Origin: Chitinophagaceae bacterium
GTDB taxonomy: Bacteria > Bacteroidota > Bacteroidia > Chitinophagales > Chitinophagaceae
DNA: 7,093 nt
NCBI GenBank assembly: GCA_018061385.1
Contig: JAGOUF010000117.1
Location: forward strand, 1 to 7,093
Direction of reading: 5' to 3'
The notes under the pieces are model-generated. The model saw only the letters and a program-made list of their open reading frames with translations. It did not search any database and was not told the DNA's origin. The translations under genes and the position numbers were made by a program. Positions 1 through 4,961 of this stretch are shown here, piece after piece (the stretch's first letter is position 1; each line of letters starts with the position of its first letter).

Positions 1-770
1 TAAAATTGTTTATACATTTCATTCAACTCGTATAATTCTAAATTACATGTAACTGTTGAGCTTACAAAAATACCTCTTGTAAAATCGCCACGCCAAGGCA
101 CAAAACTTAAACCACCATCCTCTGAAGAAGAGTTTGCAAAACTGTTTTGCAATTGCAATAATGATTCTCCAATTTCTCCTAAATGTTGGTGCGTTAATGT
201 TTTATATGCTTGTACATTGTTAGCTCTCCAGCTAAAATGCGAAGTTGCACTTAAACTTTGCCCTGCACCTGTACTACCTGTAATTCCAGTTGTGTACACA
301 TCGCCTAGCAACCCTGCTTTTGCTAAAGGCAATAAACCCAATTGAATTGCAGTTGCAAAACAACCAGGGTTGGCTATATTATTTGCTGTTTGTATTTGAG
401 GTTTATTTAATTCTGGTAAGCCGTAAACGAAATTTCTTTTATTAAAATTAGCATCGGCTTTTAAACGAAAATCATTGCCAATATCAATAATTTTTACACC
501 TGACGGAATCTCGTTATCAGCAACAAACTTTTTCCCTTCCCCGTGTCCTGCACATAAAAAAACAACATCAACATCAAAATGGTGTTCTGCTGAAAAAGTC
601 TGTTCAGTTTCGCCAATCAAATCTCCATGAACCGATGAAATCAAATTGCCAGCATTGCTTTTGCTTTGTACATACGCAATATTTGCGTTTGGATGATTGA
701 TTAATAATCGTATCAACTCACCACCTGTATAACCAGCACCACCAATAATACCAACACTAATTTTCTTCAT
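1..770 (-). CDS. argC: N-acetyl-gamma-glutamyl-phosphate reductase (ArgC), 3' end cut by window edge
   Basis: ArgC performs the NADPH-dependent reduction of N-acyl-gamma-glutamyl phosphate to the semialdehyde, the third step of arginine synthesis, in the cytoplasm. Translation from the ATG at 770 gives 256 complete codons open to base 1; the family is usually about 320-345 residues, so roughly the last quarter lies outside. The N-terminal Rossmann motif GIIGGAGYTGGEL (residues 7-19) is the NADP-binding loop. NPGCFATA (133-140) carries the catalytic cysteine Cys136, followed by GSTGAGQS (165-172). PWRGDFTRGI (225-234) aligns with the classical PHLxPMxRGI block, but has Trp226 where the catalytic His is expected. 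The start ATG lies inside the 3' end of argG (14-base overlap), implying translational coupling in one operon. The substrate may be the N-acetyl or the N-succinyl form, since some Bacteroidota use succinylated intermediates; the sequence does not decide. Confidence 0.95.
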   Translation of the reverse strand, partial: MKKISVGIIGGAGYTGGELIRLLINHPNANIAYVQSKSNAGNLISSVHGDLIGETEQTFSAEHHFDVDVVFLCAGHGEGKKFVADNEIPSGVKIIDIGNDFRLKADANFNKRNFVYGLPELNKPQIQTANNIANPGCFATAIQLGLLPLAKAGLLGDVYTTGITGSTGAGQSLSATSHFSWRANNVQAYKTLTHQHLGEIGESLLQLQNSFANSSSEDGGLSFVPWRGDFTRGIFVSSTVTCNLELYELNEMYKQF

Positions 771-1962
771 GTGCTGCTGCATTTACTTTGTGAAAAATTG
801 ACGTTTGGTTGCCAAATATTTTACTAAAGCCACGTACATCTTCCCCTGTAAAACCTGTATTCATTTCGCCATATTTACCAAAAGCACTATTCATTAAATC
901 GTACTTACTTTCTATACCAATAATTTGAAAACGGTAAGGCAATAATTGTACAAAAACTTTGCCTGTAACAGTACGCTGGCTTTTTTCTAAATAAGCTTCA
1001 ATGTCTCTCATTACAGGATCTAAAATTTGTCCTTCGTGTAACCAGTTTCCATAAAATTGAGCTAAACTATCCTTCCATTGCAATTGCCATTTGGTTAACA
1101 CATGTTTTTCCAAAGCATGATGTGCTTTTAAAATAACCATGGGTGCAGCTGCTTCAAAACCAACACGACCTTTAATGCCAATAATGGTGTCGCCAACATG
1201 TATATCTCTACCAATACCAAATGGCCCTGCCAATGTTTGTAAATATTGAATTGCCTCACTCGGATGATCAAAAGTTTCGTTGTTTACACCAACCAATTCT
1301 CCATTTTCAAAATGCAATTCAACTTCTTCTGCATTGTGTTTGGTTACTTGCGTTGGCCATGCACTTTCGGGCAATAACCCTTTACTGTTCAAGGTTTCTC
1401 TTCCCCCAACACTAGTACCCCACAATCCTTTATTAATTGAGTATGCTGTTTTTTCAAAATTCATTGCAACACCTTTTTCTTTTAGGTATTCAATTTCTGC
1501 TTCACGGCTCAATTTTAAATCACGAATGGGTGTAATAATTTCTATACCAGGAATTTCAATATGAAAAACCATATCAAATCTTACCTGGTCGTTTCCAGCA
1601 CCTGTACTTCCATGAGCCACAGCATCTGCGTCAAGTGCTTTTACATGATCGGCAATGTGTAAAGCTTGCACCAATCTTTCGGCACTTACACTTAATGGAT
1701 AGGTATTGTTTTTTAATACATTTCCAAAAACTAAATATTTTATAATTGAATCGTAATAACTTTTTACAGCATTTACTGTGGTGTGAGTTTTAACCCCCAA
1801 TGTATATGCATGTTGTTCAATATGTTTTAACTCTTCGTTGCTAAAACCACCAGTATTTACAACAATGCTGTGCACTTCATAATCAAACTCTTCAGTAAAA
1901 TATTTTACACAAAAACTAGTGTCTAATCCACCCGAAAAACCTAATACAATTTTCTTACTCAT
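757..1962 (-). CDS. argG: Argininosuccinate synthase
   Basis: ArgG joins citrulline and aspartate with ATP cleavage to AMP and pyrophosphate, giving argininosuccinate, the penultimate step of arginine synthesis. The 401-residue protein has the expected full length. FSGGLDTS (residues 9-16) is the N-type ATP pyrophosphatase P-loop, and AHGSTGAGNDQVRFD (116-130) is the signature that contacts ATP, citrulline and aspartate. YPLSVSAERL (88-97) and GLWGTSVGGRETL (about 178-190) resemble, as I recall them, the Bacteroidota branch of the family. The start is an ATG with a poly-A-rich, SD-free upstream region, normal for this phylum. It lies 70 bp downstream of the GNAT gene and its TAG stop overlaps the argC start, so all three genes appear co-transcribed under the leader upstream of the GNAT gene. 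Confidence 0.97.
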   Translation of the reverse strand: MSKKIVLGFSGGLDTSFCVKYFTEEFDYEVHSIVVNTGGFSNEELKHIEQHAYTLGVKTHTTVNAVKSYYDSIIKYLVFGNVLKNNTYPLSVSAERLVQALHIADHVKALDADAVAHGSTGAGNDQVRFDMVFHIEIPGIEIITPIRDLKLSREAEIEYLKEKGVAMNFEKTAYSINKGLWGTSVGGRETLNSKGLLPESAWPTQVTKHNAEEVELHFENGELVGVNNETFDHPSEAIQYLQTLAGPFGIGRDIHVGDTIIGIKGRVGFEAAAPMVILKAHHALEKHVLTKWQLQWKDSLAQFYGNWLHEGQILDPVMRDIEAYLEKSQRTVTGKVFVQLLPYRFQIIGIESKYDLMNSAFGKYGEMNTGFTGEDVRGFSKIFGNQTSIFHKVNAAAHEEN

Positions 1963-2001
1963 ATTTTTTCTTTTATCAAACTGCTTAGTATATAATCTTT
2001 A

Positions 2002-2027
2002 TCACAAAGACTTCGGCTACTTTGTGA
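2002..2027 (-). other. Intercistronic hairpin between the GNAT gene and argG
   Basis: A perfect 8-bp inverted repeat, TCACAAAG at 2002-2009 and CTTTGTGA at 2020-2027, sits with a 10-base loop in the 70-bp gap between the GNAT stop and the argG start. Neither strand has a proper T-run directly after the stem, so it does not look like an intrinsic terminator. Inferred roles are RNA processing or stabilisation within the operon mRNA. Confidence 0.5.
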
Positions 2028-2032
2028 ATTTA

Positions 2033-2740
2033 TTAAAAATTAAAAAAGTATCTTAAAAAAGACTTTGCACCACCACCTCCAGCTACATCATCTTTCTTTA
2101 AAAATCTTCTTAAAAGCTTACTTTGTTTTAGCCGTTGAAAACGTTCGAATACTTTACTTTTTTTATCAAAATATTCTTTGGTTTCTTTTGGTTCGTAATG
2201 ATCAATTGGATCAAATAGCATGGCTGTACACATACAATTTTTTCTGTCTTTACTCGATAAAATATCAAAATTTACACAGCTTTTACAACCAGCCCAAAAC
2301 TCTTCATCATTGGTAAGTTCACTATACGTTACTGGCTCATAACCCAACTCACTATTAATTTTCATTACTGCTAAGCCTGTAGTTAAACCAAAAATTTTAG
2401 ACGTAGGATATTTCTCTCTACTTAAATCAAAAATTCTTTTTTTAATTAGTTTAGCAACTCCGCTTTTTCTAAATTCTGGTGCTACAATTAAGCCACTATT
2501 TGCTACAAATTCGCCATGTTGCCAAGCTTCAATGTAACAAAAGCCAACCCATTGGCCAGTTGTAGTAACAGCTATTACAGCTTTATCTTCTAATATTTTG
2601 GCAGCAATATATTCTGGTGTTCGTTTTGCAATACCTGTACCTCTAGCCTTTGCAGACGATTCCATTTCGTCTGTTATGCGTTTTGCATAGTGCGTATCAA
2701 GGTGTGTTGCCACACGAATGATAATATTATTATGTTCCAA
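2033..2740 (-). CDS. GNAT-family N-acyltransferase, probable N-acylglutamate synthase of the arginine operon
   Basis: The product is a cytoplasmic GNAT-fold enzyme of 235 residues from the chosen start. Visible are the first strand IIIRVAT, the segment SAKARGTGIAKRTPEYI (29-45), the core strand WVGFCYIEAW (64-73), and the acetyl-CoA pyrophosphate loop RKSGVAK (91-97) after SGLIVAPEF. A cysteine group follows (Cys152, 155, 169, 171; CxxC then CxC), and the tail is basic with a GGGG linker. No ATG lies in frame before the GNAT core. I chose the TTG at 2740 (MEHNNIIIRVAT), because the first beta strand must be included; the TTG at 2770 would add ten hydrophobic residues and is the alternative. 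Position as first gene before argG-argC supports a role in acylating glutamate. From memory, a Bacteroides thetaiotaomicron homologue (BT3761) was tied genetically to this step. Acetyl versus succinyl donor is undecided. Confidence 0.8.
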   Translation of the reverse strand: MEHNNIIIRVATHLDTHYAKRITDEMESSAKARGTGIAKRTPEYIAAKILEDKAVIAVTTTGQWVGFCYIEAWQHGEFVANSGLIVAPEFRKSGVAKLIKKRIFDLSREKYPTSKIFGLTTGLAVMKINSELGYEPVTYSELTNDEEFWAGCKSCVNFDILSSKDRKNCMCTAMLFDPIDHYEPKETKEYFDKKSKVFERFQRLKQSKLLRRFLKKDDVAGGGGAKSFLRYFFNF

Positions 2741-2798
2741 CTTGAAAAGAATTAAAATGAATTTTGGCAATACGTTTGAATCATCTGGGAGAAATTCA

Positions 2799-2834
2799 CT
2801 GATAGGGGCAATTGCCAGCTGCTCGTCCTATCAG
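2799..2834 (-). promoter_or_regulatory. Leader stem-loop overlapping the stop codon of the arginine leader ORF
   Basis: On the minus strand CTGATAGG (2834-2827) is exactly complementary to CCTATCAG (2806-2799), enclosing a 20-base loop that itself contains the palindrome GGCAATTGCC (2807-2816). The 5' arm includes the TGA stop of the leader ORF and the adjoining in-frame TAG. A ribosome terminating there would mask the arm, while one stalled further upstream on the Arg codons could leave it free to pair. No T-run follows the stem, so if this is an attenuator it is not a textbook intrinsic terminator. The regulatory role is inferred. Confidence 0.6.
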
Positions 2835-2893
2835 CAACCACGTCGTGGTCTGGGTACGAAACACGGGATAATATATTGTGTTCTTTTTTTCAT
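2831..2893 (-). CDS. Arginine operon leader peptide (20 codons)
   Basis: An ATG at 2893 opens a 20-codon frame starting MKKR and ending FVPRPRRGC, with a TGA stop directly followed by an in-frame TAG. Four of the 20 residues are Arg; three of them (AGA, CGA, CGT) lie in the last six codons, just ahead of the stem-loop at 2799-2834. The start lies about 9 bases after the -7 element, so the transcript would be almost leaderless. Immediately downstream are the arginine biosynthesis genes. This is the classic layout of a ribosome-mediated attenuator: Arg-tRNA shortage would stall the ribosome on the RPRR codons and alter downstream folding. The sequence shows the ORF, the codons and the hairpins; sensing and control are inferred. 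I do not recall a named family for this peptide. Confidence 0.75.
   Translation of the reverse strand: MKKRTQYIIPCFVPRPRRGC
2837..2849 (-). promoter_or_regulatory. Hairpin covering the Arg codons of the leader
   Basis: ACCACG and CGTGGT form an inverted repeat around a single central base, allowing a 5-bp stem with a 3-base loop. On the transcript it spans the CCA-CGA-CGT-GGT codons of the leader ORF, that is, the Arg-rich part. A ribosome in this region would melt it, so it could act as a pause or switching hairpin ahead of the stem-loop at 2799-2834. Confidence 0.5.
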
Positions 2894-2901
2894 TAAGAGC
2901 G

Positions 2902-2931
2902 TAAATGTACAGTTGTTTATAAAACCACCAA
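2902..2931 (-). promoter_or_regulatory. Bacteroidota-type promoter of the arginine operon
   Basis: On the minus strand TTG (2931-2929) is followed after exactly 19 bases by TACATTTA (2909-2902). The known Bacteroidota housekeeping promoter is a TTG or TTTG near -33, a spacer of about 19-21 bases, and TAnnTTTG near -7; this match misses only the last G. Transcription would start a few bases before the leader ATG at 2893. Confidence 0.65.
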
Positions 2932-3067
2932 CATTTTTTTTAAAAACTAAACGTTAAGAAAATAAACTTTTTTATGCTGATTATTTTACACAAAAGATTA
3001 CAACTGTTAGTTGGTACATAAACCATATGCCATTTTGTTATTGTATTTTTCGTTTTAAGATAAAAAA
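2932..3067. other. AT-rich intergenic region between the divergent arginine and pterin operons
   Basis: This stretch lies between the arginine promoter and the small ORF before the first PTPS gene. It holds no convincing gene on either strand. It should contain the plus-strand promoter of the pterin cluster: TATTTTTC at 3044-3051 resembles the -7 element TAnnTTTG, but no TTG sits at the proper distance upstream, so I do not call a promoter. Confidence 0.5.
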
Positions 3068-3127
3068 ATGAGCAATAAGCTCCGTTTTTATTCCCTTCCT
3101 TACCTTTACACACTTATATTTTTTTAA
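3068..3127 (+). CDS. Possible 19-codon aromatic-rich upstream ORF before the first PTPS gene
   Basis: An ATG after a run of seven A opens 19 codons with three Phe and three Tyr (…RFYSLPYLYTLIFF), ending with TAA three bases before the ATG of the downstream PTPS gene. A small stem GAGC/GCTC (3070-3073 with 3079-3082), flanked by A7 and T5, lies at its start. The placement suits a leader peptide or a translational-coupling ORF, and pterin cofactors are linked to Phe/Tyr metabolism. However, Phe and Tyr codons are expected by chance in AT-rich DNA, so this is a weak call. Confidence 0.25.
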   Translation: MSNKLRFYSLPYLYTLIFF

Positions 3128-3130
3128 AAG

Positions 3131-3538
3131 ATGGTGTATTTAACAAGACAAGAACATTTTAATGCTGCTCATAAGTTGTACAATTCTAATTGGAGCAAAG
3201 AAAAAAATGAGCAAATGTTTGGCGTTTGTGCCAACGAAAATTGGCATGGACATAATTATGATTTGTTTGTTACCATTAAAGGACAACCAAATGCAGACAC
3301 AGGCTTTTTATACGATGTAAAAAAATTAAGTACGTTAATTAATGAAGAAGTTATTGAAAAACTAGATCATAAAAACTTAAACTTGGATGTAGATTTTATG
3401 AAAGACAAAATGTGCAGTACCGAAAATTTGGCTATTGCTATTTGGAATAAACTACAGCCTCATTTACCAGAAAATGTGCAGTTACATTGTATTAAATTAT
3501 ATGAAACTGCAAGAATATATGTAGAATATTTTGGTTAA
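3131..3538 (+). CDS. 6-pyruvoyl-tetrahydropterin synthase / QueD family protein, copy 1
   Basis: The 135-residue protein has the standard length of the PTPS/QueD T-fold family, which converts 7,8-dihydroneopterin triphosphate to 6-pyruvoyl-tetrahydropterin (PTPS) or 6-carboxy-tetrahydropterin (QueD, for queuosine). Zinc ligands are His14 (FNAAH), His39 and His41 (HGH). The catalytic cysteine is Cys33 in FGVCANENWHGHNY, and the DH of LDHKNLNLD (Asp79-His80) and Glu125 of LYET complete the active site. The cysteine is five residues before HGH, as in animal PTPS (FGKCNNPNGHGH), whereas E. coli QueD has three. About half of the residues are identical to the second copy at 3805. The ATG at 3131 gives the expected N-terminus. 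The reaction product, biopterin-type or queuosine precursor, cannot be settled here. It heads a plus-strand cluster that ends with folE, which supplies its substrate. Confidence 0.9.
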   Translation: MVYLTRQEHFNAAHKLYNSNWSKEKNEQMFGVCANENWHGHNYDLFVTIKGQPNADTGFLYDVKKLSTLINEEVIEKLDHKNLNLDVDFMKDKMCSTENLAIAIWNKLQPHLPENVQLHCIKLYETARIYVEYFG

Positions 3539-3587
3539 TTTATTGAGCAGAGTGAACCAAATTATTTTTATTTCGTTTATATACATG

Positions 3588-3616
3588 CTACTGTTGTTGT
3601 AAAACAATAATAGCAG
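3588..3616 (+). terminator. Hairpin 50 bp after PTPS copy 1, possible weak terminator
   Basis: CTACTGTTGTTGT (3588-3600) and ACAATAATAGCAG (3604-3616) pair over 13 positions with one mismatch and two G-U pairs around an AAA loop. Only TTT follows on the plus strand, so termination would be inefficient. The 266-bp gap around it (3539-3804) shows no recognisable gene. Confidence 0.3.
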
Positions 3617-3744
3617 TTTGGAAAAGTTATTGATACTGGCTTCTGATGCCTTAATACTTGAGCAACACACTTTTGCCACAGTAAAGGCAGTTAATAACAA
3701 TATCTAAATGAGCTTAATTTAAAAAGTGTAGTAGTTAAAAATTC

Positions 3745-3769
3745 AACAAAATCTTTTAATGATTTTGTT
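3745..3769. other. Perfect 9-bp hairpin upstream of PTPS copy 2
   Basis: AACAAAATC (3745-3753) and GATTTTGTT (3761-3769) form a perfect 9-bp stem with a 7-base loop, 35 bp before the second PTPS start. No T-run follows on the plus strand; on the minus strand a short T5 lies a few bases beyond. It may be an mRNA-stabilising or control element for the PTPS2-folE pair, or a chance feature of AT-rich DNA. Confidence 0.35.
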
Positions 3770-3804
3770 AAATCATATTATTAAAAAATATACCCAAAAG
3801 GTAC

Positions 3805-4215
3805 ATGAATAAAGTAGCAGTTTATAGAAAAGAACATTTTAATGCAGCCCACAGGTTGAACAATGCTGCTTGGAGCGAAGAGCAGAATAAAGCTGTTTTT
3901 GGTAAGTGCAACAATGCAAATTACCATGGACACAATTATGAATTAATTGTAAAAGTTGTAGGTGTACCGAACCAAGACACAGGTTATGTGTTAGATACAA
4001 AACTATTGAGTGATTTAATTAAAACTGAAATATTGAATCGATTTGATCATAAAAATTTAAACTTAGATACACAAGAATTTATTAACCTAAATCCAACGGC
4101 TGAAAATATTGCTATTGTAATTTACAATTTGCTAAAAGCTAAGCTGGATAAAGATTTAGAACTACAAATAAAACTATATGAAACAGAACGAAACTTTGTT
4201 AAATATCCAGCTTAG
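3805..4215 (+). CDS. 6-pyruvoyl-tetrahydropterin synthase / QueD family protein, copy 2
   Basis: This 136-residue T-fold enzyme is a paralogue of the gene at 3131, with the complete active site: zinc ligands His16, His41 and His43, catalytic Cys35 in FGKCNNANYHGHNYEL, Asp81-His82 in FDHKNLNLD, and Glu126 in LYETER. The block around the cysteine is strikingly close to animal PTPS (FGKCNN, Cx5HGH), so a true 6-pyruvoyl-tetrahydropterin synthase is possible, although bacterial members are usually labelled 6-carboxytetrahydropterin synthase. AAAAGG lies four bases before the ATG and may help initiation. Its 3' end overlaps folE by 38 bases if the upstream folE ATG is used. This couples the enzyme to the source of its substrate, dihydroneopterin triphosphate. 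Main divergence from copy 1 is in the C-terminal third; neither copy looks inactive. Confidence 0.9.
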   Translation: MNKVAVYRKEHFNAAHRLNNAAWSEEQNKAVFGKCNNANYHGHNYELIVKVVGVPNQDTGYVLDTKLLSDLIKTEILNRFDHKNLNLDTQEFINLNPTAENIAIVIYNLLKAKLDKDLELQIKLYETERNFVKYPA

Positions 4216-4900
4216 TGGAAATAACAAAATTGAATTAAGTGACATTCTAATTGATGACATGGGCGATAATCATGTAAGTACAAGTGTTGATACACCTATG
4301 ATGGCAGATGCTTTTGTTTTAACTGATGCTGAAAAAATGAAACAAATTGAAGAGCATTTTAGAAGCATTATGAATATCATGGGTTTAGATTTAACCGATG
4401 ATAGTTTGAAAGGCACACCTAAACGTGTAGCTAAAATGTACATCAAAGAAATTTTTAGTGGTTTAAATCCTGCCAATAAACCAGCAATGGCTTTGTTCGA
4501 AAACAAATACAAGTACAACGAAATGTTGGTAGAAAAAAACATTTCTTTCTACAGCAATTGTGAGCATCATTTTGTACCAATAATTGGTAAAGCTCATGTT
4601 GCATACATTAGTAATGGCAAAGTAATTGGTTTAAGTAAGTTGAATAGATTGGTTGAATACTTTGCTAAACGACCACAAGTACAAGAACGTTTAACCATGC
4701 AAATTGGCAAAGATTTGCAACAAGTTTTAGGTACCGATGATGTTGCAGTTGTTATAGATGCAAAACATTTATGTGTTGCTAGCCGTGGGGTTGAAGATGA
4801 TACAAGTAGCACTATTACTGCTTTTTATGGTGGTGCTTTTAAAGACGAGAACAAGAAAAATGAGTTTTTAAAATATTTAGAATTGAGAACGGAGTTTTAG
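4178..4900 (+). CDS. folE: GTP cyclohydrolase I
   Basis: FolE opens the guanine ring of GTP and forms 7,8-dihydroneopterin triphosphate plus formate, the entry to folate, queuosine and biopterin-type cofactors; it normally works as a homodecamer. The 240-residue protein shows DLTDDSLKGTPKRVAKMY (71-88) and the zinc site SNCEHHFVPIIGKAHVAYI, with Cys128 and His131 as ligands and His130 as the catalytic His. GLSKLNRLVEYFAKRPQVQERLT (151-173) follows, then HLCVASRGV with the third zinc ligand Cys199. The start at 4178 overlaps the PTPS gene by 38 bases. The internal ATG at 4259 (MGDNHVST) is the alternative, but would remove residues (ILIDDMGDNH) that I recall as resembling Bacteroidota homologues. 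It is the last gene of the plus-strand pterin cluster and is followed by a strong terminator hairpin. Confidence 0.95.
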   Translation: MKQNETLLNIQLSGNNKIELSDILIDDMGDNHVSTSVDTPMMADAFVLTDAEKMKQIEEHFRSIMNIMGLDLTDDSLKGTPKRVAKMYIKEIFSGLNPANKPAMALFENKYKYNEMLVEKNISFYSNCEHHFVPIIGKAHVAYISNGKVIGLSKLNRLVEYFAKRPQVQERLTMQIGKDLQQVLGTDDVAVVIDAKHLCVASRGVEDDTSSTITAFYGGAFKDENKKNEFLKYLELRTEF

Positions 4901-4914
4901 GTTGATAGAAAAGT

Positions 4915-4946
4915 AAAAAGCCGGTACAACATTGTATCGGCTTTTT
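4915..4946. terminator. Bidirectional intrinsic terminator between folE and the radical SAM gene
   Basis: AAAAAGCCGGTACAA (4915-4929) is complementary to TTGTATCGGCTTTTT (4932-4946) with a single G-T pair, giving a stem of about 14 bp and a tiny loop. The A5 and T5 ends supply a U-tract on either strand. It starts 15 bases after the folE stop and ends 15 bases before the stop of the convergent radical SAM gene, so it serves both. Confidence 0.9.
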
Positions 4947-4961
4947 AATTCAATTAAATAA

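Noticed and set aside
1221..1564. Plus-strand ORFs of 64 and 94 codons inside argG
   Set aside because: They are antisense frames of a highly conserved gene with no protein signature of their own.
2752..2784. Second mini-ORF on the minus strand (ATG at 2784, ten codons, MIQTYCQNSF)
   Set aside because: It has no Arg codons and no resemblance to the downstream protein, and overlaps the GNAT frame. Reinitiation from its stop onto the TTG at 2740 is possible but unsupported.
3030..3051. Promoter candidates for the pterin cluster (CCATTTTG at 3030, TATTTTTC at 3044)
   Set aside because: Neither has a TTG at the 19-21 base spacing of the Bacteroidota promoter; TTG at 3011 is too close to the first and too far from the second.
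3497..3700. Minus-strand 67-codon ORF across the end of PTPS copy 1 and the gap
   Set aside because: It overlaps a well-supported gene on the opposite strand, has a low-complexity composition and shows no recognisable domain.
3603..3705. Plus-strand open stretch of about 34 codons in the gap (…LEKLLILASDALILEQHTFATVKAV…)
   Set aside because: It looks like a helical protein fragment, but has no ATG and is preceded by a TAA in the same frame. I cannot match it to a family, so a pseudogene call is not supported.
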